DNA from: Ophiura sarsii
Taxonomy: Eukaryota; Echinodermata; Ophiuroidea; Amphilepidida; Ophiuridae
NCBI GenBank assembly: GCA_035610835.1
Contig: CM069449.1
Span: 55,436,308 to 55,500,307, forward strand
Reading direction: 5' to 3'
DNA length: 64,000 nt
In this document: positions 23,383-35,310 of the stretch, piece after piece
How positions within the stretch are numbered: the first letter of the stretch is position 1
Layout: every line of letters starts with the position of its first letter
Made by a program: the position numbers and the translations under genes
Notes under the pieces: model-generated
Database searches by the model: none
Told to the model about the DNA's origin: nothing
The model's input: only the letters and a program-made list of their open reading frames with translations

Positions 23383-23657
23383 TAAGGCTGTGTCTTATAC
23401 CCGGGAACCCGCCCGCTATTCGGGGTACCGGGTACCAAATTGGGTACCAGAATATCCAAAATGTTTAAAATAATTATTGTTTTGGGGGGGGGTTTTTATA
23501 AGTTTTTTTTTAAGTACAAATGTGTCCCCAAATGACCTCTATTGACCCCATTATGTGTCATTTTGGGGACAAATTTGTACTTGAAAAGAAGAAAAAAAAT
23601 GTTAGTGTCTATTTTTGGGTACCCGGCTACGAAACTACCCATGCATTCACAGCCTTA
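23383..23657. mobile_element. MITE with TAAGGCTGTG ends and inner hairpin
   Basis: The outer inverted ends TAAGGCTGTG and CACAGCCTTA enclose facing ccgggtacc / gggtacccgg blocks. Within, 23512-23585 forms a strong hairpin (gtacaaatgtgtccccaaat against attttggggacaaatttgtac). Confidence 0.65.
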
Positions 23658-25570
23658 CATGTAGCTATTATGGCTATGACGAGATGTTGACACAGATGAT
23701 TGACGATTTGACGCTCTGCTATCTGGAAGTTGCAATGTGTAAATCTATGGGCACATTATGAAAAGGAATGTGCAAATGAAAATCAGACTTGACCTTACGT
23801 TTGGGATTACAACTTCCTCATTAATCAACCATTCCTGGCTTGCAATATCTCAAATTACTGGGGAGAAATTTCTCAACAAACTTATCATCATAATACTATT
23901 TTTGATGAGTCTGTCTGTCTGTCTGTTCGTCCAATGACTCCGAGAGCGGATTCCTGCCCATCTTTCCGTGCAATCGCTATGCGCATATAATATGGGAATG
24001 TTACATGGATATCGGTGTTTAAATACATACGTTTAGGCATGCCTATGGAGGAATGATTAATGTCAATATAGGCAGGAAAATAACTTATGGATATTGCAAG
24101 CAACAGTTCTCAAGACTGGACACAGATGATCTTGACGTTAGACCCCTCCTCCTGCCGACTCTAAAACTAAAAACCCTCTGAAATAAGACCCACTATAAAA
24201 CCCTAACCCTAGGCCTACACATATACTGAATTACATGGATAGCATGGGGTGGCCTACCTGGATTTAAAGGGACATGGGGTTCCTGTATCATGGGGTACCT
24301 GTAATATCTGGAATTTAAGAGTAAGAGTACACATCCCATGAACTACAACCCGAGAACCGCGAAATCTAGTTTAATATGTTTATGTAGGAGTTATACTTTT
24401 AAGAGTTATCAGCACATTTATTACCTGGTCAGCTACTGATTGTGTTGACTGTATCACATTATTATAACTGCCAGTCTGCCACTACCAAAGACCAACAGTC
24501 TTCGCTGCAATGTACATGTAATGCTTCTACACAAATAACAGCATTTCACACAATTGCTACACATTCCCTGACCAGATTGAGATTTAATTTGACACTAAGC
24601 CTGACTATTGACTATTTTGTTTGCTTCACCATTGATTGAGCAAATAACATGCAATAGCCTATTCACATCGTATTAGTGAAATACCTGTTATTAGCAAACA
24701 ACTCGAAGGTTTCCAAAAAAAAACAGAACAAAAACTGGTTTCTTTGTTTAATAGTTGGATTTATATTTCAAATTCCAAATTTATAATAGCCGCTTTTTAT
24801 GTGTTTTACTTTAGCACTAGTGCAACACTGTGATCTGCTGTACCAGAAGTGAGCAAAGCTAACTTTGGACATTTTCTATTTGGTAGGTGACCAAGTCCCT
24901 TAACGCCTTAAAGTTGTACTAAGAGATGTTTTAGATTTATTTGTTTTACAAAATTTACTTAATATTAAAGATTAGATTATCATTGTAATCGGCCATTTTT
25001 GTTGTTTCTACTCGCAAAAAAGCAGCAAAACTTGATTAAAACAATGTTGAAATTTGTTGAAATGTCATCGCTATTTATTAGAATTTTTTAAATGCCCTTT
25101 ATGTAATATCGTATGTAATTTGAATCGAAGAAAGAAAAATATTAGCGTAATGCTGTTTACCATAAAATGCTGTCCGAGCCAGGGATGAAATATTTTGGAA
25201 CACATTTTATTACACAAAGTCAACTGATTTTTCTTAATCCTTACAGCTAAGTTTGTGTATGTAATAATAATAATAAAATGTAGAAATCCTGGTTGTTATC
25301 CTATTGAGGGCGCAGCCTTCAACACATCTCTTACATTGTTTGTAGTACCCCTTTAAGTAGGCACCGTGGATGTTCGCATGATTTAAAGTGAGTAAATGCA
25401 CAGCCCGATTTGGCAAAATGCGCTAAAATGCACGACAAATTAGGCATAAAATATAAATGCGCGACTTTGCGCTTTGCCCCACTTTTACCTGAATATTAAA
25501 GAAGTTTTTGTTGGCTTTGACATCCCTGGATCGGAAAATCACCTTTAAATAATAAATATCACTCCTTTTA
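23658..25570. other. No gene seen
   Basis: AT-rich spacer. A short gtctgtctgtctgt tract lies at 23910. No coding or RNA feature is supported. Confidence 0.45.
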
Positions 25571-25574
25571 CAGG

Positions 25575-25960
25575 CCCGTCAGATGGGGGGGGGGGGGGGT
25601 GGGGGGCGACGGTTGCGATTTGAAAATCTCTTCTTTTTTTCCTTCTTTTTTTAAGGTAAAAATTGCGTTTTTCTTAGTTTCAAATATCAATGATAGTAAA
25701 ACTACTCATAAAACATTGACTACAGTGCTTTTTGGACTGCGAAATTTTGTGTCCGTGCGAATTTTTTTGACTTCACCCCACCCCCCCCCCCCCCCCCCCC
25801 CCCCACTTAAGTGAAATTCACGAGGTGACTGACTTGGAAAAAATTTGGGGCAACCTTTTACGAAAAAGAAAAAAACCGCACCCCCCTTGGGCAAAAGTGT
25901 CTGAAGGGATGTTTTAGTCCCTATTTTCTTACCTACATTGAACATGACAACATATTAGTT
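25575..25960. repeat. Dispersed repeat with G and C runs, partner at 32820-32925
   Basis: A G run near 25586 and a C run at 25781-25804 face each other. The phrase aatttggggcaaccttttac (about 25840) recurs inverted at 32838-32860 next to another G run. These look like decayed copies of one element. Reading frames with polyproline or polyglycine here are homopolymer artefacts. Confidence 0.5.
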
Positions 25961-26042
25961 TTTGTTATTTAGTTATTACTTGTATTGTAGAGTAGTTTCA
26001 TAATTTCCATTATATTCCAATTAATTCCTGGTACAGTTTTAC

Positions 26043-26414
26043 TTAAAGGTGTATGTTCCAATCACTTTTTGGGGGAATGATTTTTTTTTCACATCAAGAT
26101 ATTTTCATTAATATCAGAAGGATCCCTGTAATATTTCTCCTTAATGTCTGTAAAATCTAAGTGGCCAGAAATGTTCCATTTAGAAATTATCAGCCAAAAA
26201 GTGGTGAATTATATATACTGCCAATGGTGGTTATTTAACCACCAGCCAGTTTATGTACTACTCAAATGTATTGCGACCTTGTGCTTCTAAAATAAGAACC
26301 ATTGGAGTTATGCACTCAAACCTTGGAATGTGACAATATTAAGGATGACTTTTCATGTAAAATAGAAAACATCAAGTTGAAAATCGGGCCAGTAATCAGA
26401 ACATCTACCTTTAA
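26043..26414. mobile_element. MITE, TTAA/AGGT family, copy A
   Basis: The ends are TTAAAGGTGTATGTTCCAAT and agaacatctacctttaa. The body (ccagtttatgtactactcaa, gtgcttctaaaataagaacc) is shared with 27962, 45554 and, inverted, 51263. Confidence 0.75.
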
Positions 26415-26440
26415 ATAGATGGAAGAGTTGTGTGGAGCCC

Positions 26441-26735
26441 ATCTGATCAATCAATATGTGCTTGTTTTTATTTAGTCCAGTATTTAGATGTAAGTATCAG
26501 CTATAAAGCTTTTGTTGCCAAATTACATGTAACTACTCCAATTCTGAATTCTGCTTATTTTCCATAAAATCAGACCTGAGAACCTCCATCTGATCAATCA
26601 ATATGTGCTTGTTTTCATTTAGTCCAGTATTTAGATGTAAGTATCAGCTAGCTTTTGTTGCCAAATTACATGTACATGTAACTACTCCAATTCTGAATTC
26701 TGCTCATTTTCCATAAAATCAGACCTGAGAACCTA
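26441..26735. repeat. Two-copy tandem duplication, 147-bp unit
   Basis: atctgatcaatcaatatgtg at 26441 is repeated at 26588, and each unit runs through taagtatcagct to cagacctgagaacc. The second copy has a small deletion and an extra acatgt. High identity indicates a recent event. Confidence 0.85.
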
Positions 26736-27155
26736 TTTAATTAAGTCTGAGAGTTGTTTTTCTGTAATATAACAAAGATGTAGGGAAATATCCCCAAAAG
26801 TGGTTATCAACCCAAAAGTGTATGTGCTGTTAAAAAACAAAGGGCAAATTCTGAATTAATTTTTGCTTTCTTTAGCGTGAACCGTGAGAACCTCTGCGAC
26901 TGGAGCAATTCTAAACTAAATCTGTGCGATTTCTGGAGTCTGAAGCTGTCAAAAGTGTTAACCATATCACTAATGTAGTTTCCAGAGATAGATACATCGA
27001 ATGGGTAAATCACTATCTAGTTGATAGTGTGAATGATTTGAGGCCTAATTTTAAATCCCACACCTGACACCAAGTGGTGATGCAATTTGGAATGGATGGA
27101 CTGGTCAGGGAATCAGGGATACCAATCATATTAATTTACTCTGTTCAAGAAGGAT

Positions 27156-27626
27156 GTAAACTGCTCACAAAAAGTATCGTAACACTTAGAAATGATCCAA
27201 TATATAACGGCTCGAAAGGGTATGCATTAATCGAAGCAAATAACCAAGTGCATAATTTTGTTCTGCGTATTTTGACACCTCGATCGATGAGATACGATGT
27301 TGCAGAGTGGAGTTATTGTCATTTCAATGGTCGTGGGTCCAGTTTCAAAAGTGACAATCACCCTATAGAAAGAGGTTTGCATTACTGTTTAGAATGATCA
27401 GATTCGTGATTTTCAATAGGGATGAGTGTCACCTTGGAAACTGGACCCACGATCATTGAATTGACAATAACTCCACTCTGCAACATCGTATCTCATCGAT
27501 CGAGGTGTCAAAATACGCAGAACAAAATTATGCACTTGGTAATTTGCTTCGATTAATGCATACCCTTTCGAGCCGTTATATATTGGATCATTTCTAAGTG
27601 TTACGATACTTTTTGTGAGCAGTTTA
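27156..27626. mobile_element. Near-perfect 470-bp palindrome (foldback MITE)
   Basis: The arms 27156-27345 and 27437-27626 are almost exact inverted copies starting TAAACTGCTCACAAAAAGTA, with a spacer of about 90 bp. Arm identity is the highest of any foldback here, so it is young or maintained by conversion. The 107-residue frame over the left arm (27074-27397) has no recognised domain. Confidence 0.85.
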
Positions 27627-27805
27627 CTTTACTGATAATCATCTAGTTGATAATTATTAAATAGTGCAAATGATGATGCCCAATTTTGAATCCCACGTCT
27701 GACACCAAGTGGTGCAACATGGATACACTGGGTTGGGTTGGGTTGGGTATATATCATGATATCAAAGAGGAAGTTAACTATCAAAAGATGATGGGTTCTA
27801 AGCCA

Positions 27806-27960
27806 GACACTAGCTTAGTTTCGAAATTTGAAACTAATCTTTTGGTTAACTGTCAGGTGAATCATGTCATGGTTAACTAATGGAGCCTAAAGCTAGAATT
27901 TTAACCCTAAGAAATCTAGCAGTTAACTAGTCCCTAAGCACTATCCGAGAGTTAAACCAT
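27806..27960. repeat. Dispersed repeat shared with 20216-20410
   Basis: Shares ggttaactgtcaggtgaatc, taaccctaagaaatctagc and ctaagcactatccgagag with the 20.2-kb copy at moderate identity. Confidence 0.5.
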
Positions 27961-27961
27961 G

Positions 27962-28313
27962 TTAAAGGTAGATGACCCGATCACATTTTCCTAACACAGA
28001 ATTATTTCAAACATATGGAGATTTTCATATCATATGAAAGCTCGTATTTTTCTCATCATCATACTGAAATTTGACGGCCTAAATCGGTATAATTACGGAG
28101 AAATCGATGAAATAACGTCGAATTACCGCGAATGGTGGTAACCACCGATATAGTTTGTGTACTACTCAATGGGTACAGTTCACAGCATCTTGTGCGTCTA
28201 AAATAAGAACCATTAGAGCTATGCAACTCAAACTTTGGAACACAACTTTTTAAGGATGACCTTTCATGTAGAATAGAAAACTTCAAGTTGAAAATCGGAC
28301 CATCTACCTTTAA
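27962..28313. mobile_element. MITE, TTAA/AGGTAGATG family, copy B
   Basis: The left end is TTAAAGGTAGATGACCCGAT and the right end is ccatctacctttaa, with loss of part of the right terminal repeat. The body is nearly identical to 45554-45917, including tttgacggcctaaatcggta and tcaatgggtacagttcacag. Confidence 0.85.
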
Positions 28314-28592
28314 CCGCAAGTGAGATTTTTGCCTGGTGACCCAGATATTTGCGTGCGAAATATAAGTACACAGAAAAAATGACGACAAAAAGTTTCACAC
28401 AGACACACGGCGATCTTACACATTCATTGTCATGAAATTATATTTCAAATATCGTCCTATTTCACAAATCTTGCAATTCTACTAAAATCATGACGCCTCT
28501 GCCGTCCGTTTGTTATTTAACAGAAAATACAGGCACTAAAGAAGGTCCAAACCATCATTGGACCTTTCGACCATTTATTTCACCAAAAGGAA

Positions 28593-28941
28593 TAAGGCCA
28601 AATGAACAAAATAGTAGTTTTTCTTCATCGCGCGCATCCGTTTTGGCTGCCGCATCATGAAAAGTGTGGGTTTTTTTCTATTTTTTCATTGTCTTTTTCA
28701 AGACATTTTCGAAAATCTAAGTCATTTTCACAATATATCTGCACTTTTACCTAGCGGGAACCCTGCGCTATTATAAATACTGTAATAATCATTTTCAAAT
28801 GCATCAAATCCTCCGTGGAATATACAACGCCATCTTGGATTGGCCATTTAGAAAAGAAGAAAAAAACCACAAAAAATTGCCCGCATCCTCCGTTTTTTAA
28901 AAAGTTCGGACGAGAAGCTAGTTTTTTTTTGCTTGGCCTAA
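28593..28941. mobile_element. MITE, TTAGGCC superfamily, GCGCATCCG subfamily
   Basis: The left end is TAAGGCCAAATGAACAAAAT with cgcgcgcatccgttttgg; the right end is the inverted equivalent (cgcatcctccgttttttaaa, acgagaagctag, tttggccta-like). The same subfamily brackets the LINE at 41.2-44.2 kb. Confidence 0.75.
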
Positions 28942-30370
28942 ACAACAAATTGCGAATTACGTTGAAACCAATGACGCTCACCACGTTTATTTATAGATCC
29001 CCATTGAAATTCCAAATAAGCGCGCCATGAATTAGCAACGGGTCACAACATTACTTCCGGTCATGACAGGGGATATCAGGCGCGTCCAAAAAATCATGTA
29101 TTAGGCGACCCTGTTCTACGGGCAAACAAGCCTCTCAGGTAGGGTCTGTCAGTCGGGACGCGTTTTTGTGGGGTTTTTTTACCACCACACCAGGCTGTCA
29201 TCGTTTTAACTCAAAATACACACTGCTCATGTTTATAAAGGGGTGCTTTTTCACATCAAATTCAATGCAATTACTTATTTAATAAGGGTGGTTTTTTAAG
29301 CCCTGACCTTGGTCTGGACACGCCAGATCTTGTAATGCACTATGGCCACTGACTGAGTACCCCAGGTATGATCGATCAATCATGTCAATACAAACTATAA
29401 ATAATGATGAATTGAATGAATGGGACACTGATTTACAGATTTCATTTCTTTTATTGACAATATTGATTTCCCTAGAATCTAGATAGACTTGAATTGAATA
29501 GATAGGTCGACAGTCCAACAACACCAGTTGTAAACAAGTGTAAACTCGAGGATTAGGTCTGACGACCTCCATCAAAAACACAGCACGGGCACCATGTACA
29601 ACTACAAGAGGCCGTACACGTCGCGTACACTTCTACCAAGCCAGGCCGTGTTATCTTTTCGGCCAGTACAACAACTTCTTGGGAACATCCTCCATATATC
29701 CACTGGACCATTCCATGTATAGGCCATTTATTCACACACAAACACGGGTGTGAAATTCACATTTCTCAAACCTATACAGGCGTAAGATCATACTGTTTTG
29801 CAATCGAACCTACCTTCGTTTACACTTCCATTTTAAATATCCAATTTGTCCATGCGTTTGGCTGAATTCGCGGTGAAAACTTTCGATAAAGTTTAATGTT
29901 TTCTTCGCGTCCGAGCAGATACCACCACCACTCGCTTTACTACTACATGCAAAACCAAACTCGGGTCAATTTCGTATGCAAATTACGTAAATACCACTTA
30001 TGAGGTACGCGGTTACAGTTTGGCTCTGTTTTGTTGGCGTATTTGTCACTATGTGATCTTGGAGCTTGTTAAAAGTTCGCGTAAACTACCTAACGATATA
30101 CCAGTGTCAAAGGACATCCCCAGTGGACATTTTCCTTGAGCGAGAGATGGGGCACAGATGTTGGGTGGGTAAAAATTGGGTCAAAATATTCCATATTCCA
30201 TTTTTATGCTGTTTGATTTGAGAATTTTTCAATTTTCATATAAGTTTGGAAAATGCAAAATTGTGTAACTGACTAATGTGAACAAGAAAAAGAGGGCTAC
30301 ATTCCGCGATTGTAACTCAGTGAGAACTTGCTTGATATACTAAGAAAAAATAGGGGGCGACCCGGGGGAG
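28942..30370. other. No gene seen
   Basis: AT-rich spacer. The region 29540-30100 has more balanced composition, but I found no exon I could defend. Confidence 0.4.
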
Positions 30371-30374
30371 AGAC

Positions 30375-30441
30375 AAAATCTGGGGAAAGACACAAATTTG
30401 GGGATAAGACACAAATTTGGGGATAAGACACAAATTTGGGG
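30375..30441 (+). repeat. Short tandem repeat, about 19-bp unit x3
   Basis: gacacaaatttggggataa is repeated in tandem, with slightly altered outer copies. Confidence 0.85.
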
Positions 30442-30453
30442 GTAAATGTCAGC

Positions 30454-30622
30454 TAAGGAGTGTTCAGAAATACTTTGTGTGGGGTTGCTGGGCAAAATGA
30501 GGGTGGGGGCCAAACAAATTTTGAAGTTGCCCAAAGGTTTTTGGTACATAAAGGGCGGTCAAAAACTCCCCCCCCCCCCCCCCCCCCCCCGCCCCACCAA
30601 AGTATTTCTGAACACTCCCTAA
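30454..30622. mobile_element. Short MITE, TAAGGAGTGTTCAGAAATAC ends
   Basis: The inverted ends TAAGGAGTGTTCAGAAATAC and gtatttctgaacactcccta span 169 bp. The middle holds a C run (30569-30591). Confidence 0.75.
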
Positions 30623-30978
30623 GCGCGCGAAAATGTTGGCTTTTACTGAAAATGTGCCTGAAACGTTTATTAGCTTAATTCGTTCAATTACACATTTCAC
30701 ACCAATTTTAAGCTAATTTTGACAAGTTAAAACTCAACATGTTCGATTGTTTGGGGGACAAAATGGGGGTGGGGCATGAACACCGGCACTGGAAATATAG
30801 AATGCGCGCTAAGCTGGAAACCAATCTAATCACTTTTATCGTCGCATTTTGGCTATGATATGAGGCCAAATTGTAAGTTTCTATTCGTCAAGGTTTAAAG
30901 AAATGATCACTTGCTATTTTTTAAGTTCTAGCTGCAGGTCCAAATAGGGTGTTTGGCTCCAGTGGTGGGTTCAGGGTA

Positions 30979-30979
30979 G

Positions 30980-31011
<32 letters not shown>

Positions 31012-31530
31012 TCACTATAAAACTATATAGTGGTAAACGTATGTGCCTGTCTTTTGGGGTGCCTTTCCGCGAAATTTGGTCTATCGATGGGTGGTAATCA
31101 GAAAGGTTTTTGGTATATTAATGCCCTTAATTCTTTGATTGTATCATATATAGAAGGGTGTACTTTGTTAGAAGAGCCACCCCAGTGGTTTGGCTCCTAT
31201 CTGAGCTGCTGTAACATTGCCGGCCTGGTCACTGTACAGGGGCGTATCCAAATGGGTGCCGGATCGAGTGTCTCACCCACCTTCGGACTATCAGTGGGAT
31301 TTAAGCAGCCGCGTAGCCAGCAGCCTCACTCCGAGGGGGCAAGATCCCCATAGATCCCCATAACGGTCCCTATTTCAAAGAAGGTCAAAAAACGGCTGAT
31401 TTAACATGATTTTCCGCCTTTTTCGTCCCCATTTTGCCAATTTTTCCACGGTCCGGGGGGGGGGGGGGGGGGAAGGGGGGGGGGGGGGGGGGCAGCCTGC
31501 CCGCCCCCCCCCCCCCCCCCCCCCCCCCAT
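30979..31530. repeat. Cluster of G and C homopolymer runs
   Basis: There are G runs at 30979-31008 and 31455-31491, then a C run at 31503-31527. The last two can pair as a long G-C hairpin. Predicted polyglycine/polyproline frames here are artefacts. Lengths are likely to be unreliable in assembly. Confidence 0.8.
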
Positions 31531-31898
31531 TCGCTACGCTGGATTTAAGGGTTTTACTCAGGGGTGGATCCAGAAATTTGTTAGGGGGTGGGGTCGGCCA
31601 TTATTTGAATCTGTTATCATAATGTTTCTGATTATCATAATAATTAACACATTGATTTTTAAATCAATGTGTATACTTTTTATTCAATTGCTTCTCCTTA
31701 TTTTTTACTCTACACAGCTATAGGGATTAAATTTATTGTCTTAGGTATCACTTATGCAAAAAGAATCGGGATTTACCTGGTTCAGGTGTCATGTTATGCA
31801 ATCTTCTAACCACTTCCATACAAACAATTCGAATTCTCGCCAAATAACTGATTTAGCAGTGTCCAAAGTGTGCTTACTTGAAGGTATTAATGCTATAT

Positions 31899-32165
31899 CT
31901 CTCTAAATGTAAAAGGAGTGGAAATAGTGGAAATTCACTCGAAAAGGAGTGAAGGGAGTGAAACGCAGGACAACCCATTTCAGAGTGGAACAATTTTCCA
32001 CTCTAAAATGAGTGTGAAAGTTAATTTTTCACCCTCAATAGAGTGGAACATTGTCATATAAAATCCCCTTTCACTCCTTTTAGAGTGTTTTTCCACTCAA
32101 AAACGTGTTCCTGCGTTTAACTCCTTGAAAGAGTGGAAAACAACTCTTTTAATACATTTAGAGAG
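31899..32165. mobile_element. Palindromic MITE, CTCTCTAAATGTA ends
   Basis: The inverted ends CTCTCTAAATGTAAAAGGAG and tacatttagagag span 267 bp. The inner part repeats gagtggaa / ttccactc phrases many times, giving several alternative hairpins. Confidence 0.8.
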
Positions 32166-32819
32166 TCATGACGTCATAATACTTAGCAATCCAAAAGTGC
32201 ATTGTTGGAATGATATAAGGTTCATACTGATCACACTATCTCTCAATAGCATCATTCATGCATCCCATACCATGATCACTTTCATTGCTTATGACAATCC
32301 CTCGTATACTGATATTCTCGATATTTTTTTTCAATTCATTTGGTGTGATCTGGTGTATACTTTTGACCAATATTTTATTGAAAAGCCACCTCTTCATTTC
32401 CAATCAATATTTTGTTTTCTTTCAATGCAAGAAAGAAGTTATGCTTATCTGATATTTTCTTGATTTATGTATGGTTGAAAAGCGCGGGCAGGGCCGGGGA
32501 GAAAGAGGTGGTGTGCCTCCCCATGTTTCAATTTCCAACCCATTTGGTACGATTTGGTGTGTACCGATATTTTATTGAAAAGCCATCACTTTATTTCCAA
32601 TCATATACGGTATTGGCTTTATATAATGCCTATCCAGAAAGAAGTTGTGCATGCTGATATATAGGCCTATATATTTTTGTTTTAAATTGTTATGTTGAAA
32701 AAACCTTTGGTTTCAAAAAGCATATCGATAGTTTACGTAGTACCTCCAACCAGGGGCATAACAGAGGTTGGTTGTCAGGGGGGGCACAGCCAAAAAATTC
32801 CTGGTTAGAATAATTCCTC
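32166..32819. other. No gene seen; diverged internal duplication
   Basis: 32325-32460 and 32525-32660 share phrases (tatttta-ttgaaaagccacc, tttccaatcat, gaaagaagtt), a diverged direct duplication. No coding support. Confidence 0.45.
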
Positions 32820-33386
32820 CGTCCCGGAATTGTTCATAAAAGGTTGCCCCAAATTTTTTCCCAGTCAGTCACCTCCTGAATTTCACGTAAGTGGGGGGGG
32901 GGGGGGGGGGATCCGTCACTGGTTTTACTTATTTTCTATCTTCAATATTCCACGGCGTGAGGGAGTCGTGGGAATCGAAGGCCAAGAATACTAAGCTTCT
33001 CATAGTTTAGTATTTTAGTATTCTTCTATATAGAGTTTAATATTCTTTGCCCTAAACGGCCGAGGCCGTTTGTGATGAAGTTTTCTCGTGCTACACGCAC
33101 ATGTTTTCAGCTGGCGCACATATCCGACGTCAATGGAGAACCGTGCCACCCCCCCCCCCCCCCCTCCCCCATTGACAAAAAAAGATGGAAGAGGAGGAGA
33201 AGAAGGAGGAACTTCAAAGGAGGAAGAGGGAGGAGGAAGGGTAAGGGGCATAGGTGGCGCAAATGGGGAAGGGTGCGACCCTCTCCCCCTAAAAAAAGAC
33301 AGTTAATTTGACGCGATAATTTCGTGTTGGCGACATGATTTTAAGTTGATGCAATAGTTTTATGATAAATGACGACATAAGTTTAA

Positions 33387-33759
33387 AGGTATATTATGTG
33401 ATCTTTCCAGGGAACGCCCTCAACATCGAAAAAAAATTGAAAGCAGATTTTCTTGCAGATTTACATTTCTGATCATAAATCGTACATACATTCCAAGTTA
33501 CAGTGCGATACGATTCTTAATTACTTCAAAATCATGGTTTTAAAGAGTGAAAATAAACTCAGGATAACACGACAGTTTATATTTTCACTCTAAATTCACT
33601 CTAAAACCATGATTTTGAGGTAATTAGGAATCGTATCGCTCTGTAACTTGGAATGTATGTACGATTTATGATCAGAAATGTAAATCTGCAAGAAAATCTA
33701 CTTTCTAAAAAAATCATGAATAGAGGGCGCTCTCTGGAAAAGATCACATAATATGCCTT
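33387..33759. mobile_element. TTAA-flanked MITE inside minisatellite (AGGTATATTATG ends)
   Basis: The ends are AGGTATATTATGTGATCTTT and the complement of aaagatcacataatatgcct, each flanked by TTAA (33383-33386 and 33760-33763). Removing the insert and one TTAA restores a normal array unit, which gives an empty site. The body is a long hairpin around aaatcgtacatacattccaa / ttggaatgtatgtacgattt. Confidence 0.85.
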
Positions 33760-34423
33760 TAAGTTGATGCGATAGTTTCAAGATAATTGACGACATAATT
33801 TTCAAGTTGACGCGATAACTTCGTGTTTGCGACATAATTTTAAGTTGATGCAATAGTTTTGTGATAATTGACGACATAAGCTTAAGTTGATGCGATAGTT
33901 TCGTGATAATTGACGACAACATTTTAAGTTGACGCGATAACTTCATAGTGGCGACACTAATTATAAGTTGATGATAATTGACGATACGTTGACGCGATAG
34001 TTCTGTGTTACTTGACGACATAAATTTAAGTTTGACGCAATATTTTTGTAATAATTGACTACATAATCTTAAGTTGATGCGATAACTTCGTGTTGTGATG
34101 CAATAGTTTTGTGATAATTGACGACATACATTTACGTTTGACGCCAAAGTTTTGTGTTACACTCTCAGCAAAAATGGTTCGGAAAGGGTTGTTTGAGTAA
34201 GCTCGGGGTTCGATGTAGAACCTTCTGCACTCAAGGAACCTTTAAATTGAGGATTTAATGGTTCTAAGAAGGATACAAATGGTTCCAAACCCAAAATGAA
34301 AGGTTCTTCCTGAGTCGATGGTTCCTTATAGAACCCTAAAATACGAGAAAAAAAGGGTTCCATGAAAAGCTGTGAGAGTTCTTTATAATGACTTGCACTT
34401 CAGAACTATCATGACACACGGGT

Positions 34424-34557
34424 CCCAGCTAACATCGATCGTGAGCCCACATGGGACCCTTAATATGTTGTCCACTTTGGCCTGATGTATAATACGGGCC
34501 AAAGTGGACAAAATATTAAGGGTCCCATGAGGGCCCACGGTCGATGTTGGCTGGGGT
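34424..34557. mobile_element. Small palindrome nested in the TA element
   Basis: gggtcccagctaacatcgat and the complement ending atcgatgttggctggg-like form an outer stem; gggacccttaatatgttgtc pairs with gacaaaatattaagggtccc. It interrupts the ggttctt unit pattern, so it is either a third-level insertion or an original core. Confidence 0.65.
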
Positions 34558-35107
34558 GCATCGGCTTCTTTAAAATTAACGCCATGGAAAGTAGACTTCG
34601 TAAGGATTCATGTATACTTATCCATTTTATTAACATGATTAATTCAAGACGTCACTCACTGTTCCCAAATCAGATACATGCATTATATTAATGAAATAAA
34701 TTAGAAAAGTATGCAAACAGCATCAACCCTGAAGAACCCTCAGGGTTCCATATAGAGGAAAAAACTGAAAAACCTTTTTTGTTCTTTAGAGAACCTTTCA
34801 AGATGATTCCTTAACCCTGCAAAACCCTCAGGGTTTCATAAAGAGGACAAAACTGAAGAACCTTTTTAGGTTCTAAGAACCTAAAACTGAAGAACCTTTT
34901 TAGGTTCTAAGAACCTTTTTTTGGTTCTTTAAAAAAGGTTCTTTAAAAACCTTTAACCCTGAAGAACCCTCAGGGTTCCATAGAGGACAAAACTGAAGAA
35001 CCTTTTTTGGTTCTTTAAAGAACCTTTCAAGAGGGTTCTTTAACCCTGAAGAACCCTCAGGGTTTCATATAGAGGACAAAACTGAAGACCCTTTTTTGGT
35101 TCTTTAA

Positions 35108-35310
35108 CCCCCTGAGAACTACCGGCCGATTGGTTGAAATTTAGAATGTGTCAAATATTGTGCCAATCAGAGACGTCGTTAGAATAATTACAATTTTCAA
35201 AATTATTAGCATAACATATTTATAAGCAAAACTGTAATTGGTCATCAAAATGATTATATCATGTAATTGACCAATGAGAATTATACGAAAGACAGGTAGT
35301 GCCCAGGGGG
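35108..35310. mobile_element. piggyBac-type MITE nested in the TA element
   Basis: CCCCCTGAG at the left and CCCAGGGGG at the right are flanked by TTAA (35104-35107 and 35311-35314). It interrupts the phrase ggttcttTAAAGAACC, which is restored by removal. C-run ends plus TTAA match piggyBac terminal structure. Third level of nesting (minisatellite, TA element, this). Confidence 0.8.

Noticed and set aside
27074..27397. 107-codon frame that could be a small gene
   Set aside because: Most of it is one arm of a palindromic MITE; no start context, splice sites or homology.
29540..30100. Possible exon region of another gene (more balanced composition)
   Set aside because: Frames are under 110 codons, no recognisable protein and no convincing splice pair.
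31406..31723. Polyglycine/polyproline frames that look like a structural protein
   Set aside because: They arise from adjacent G and C homopolymer runs.
33698..34147. 149-codon open frame on the minus strand (Ser/Leu/Lys-rich)
   Set aside because: It is the translation of the 40-45-bp minisatellite and of a MITE end; its periodic residues follow the DNA repeat.
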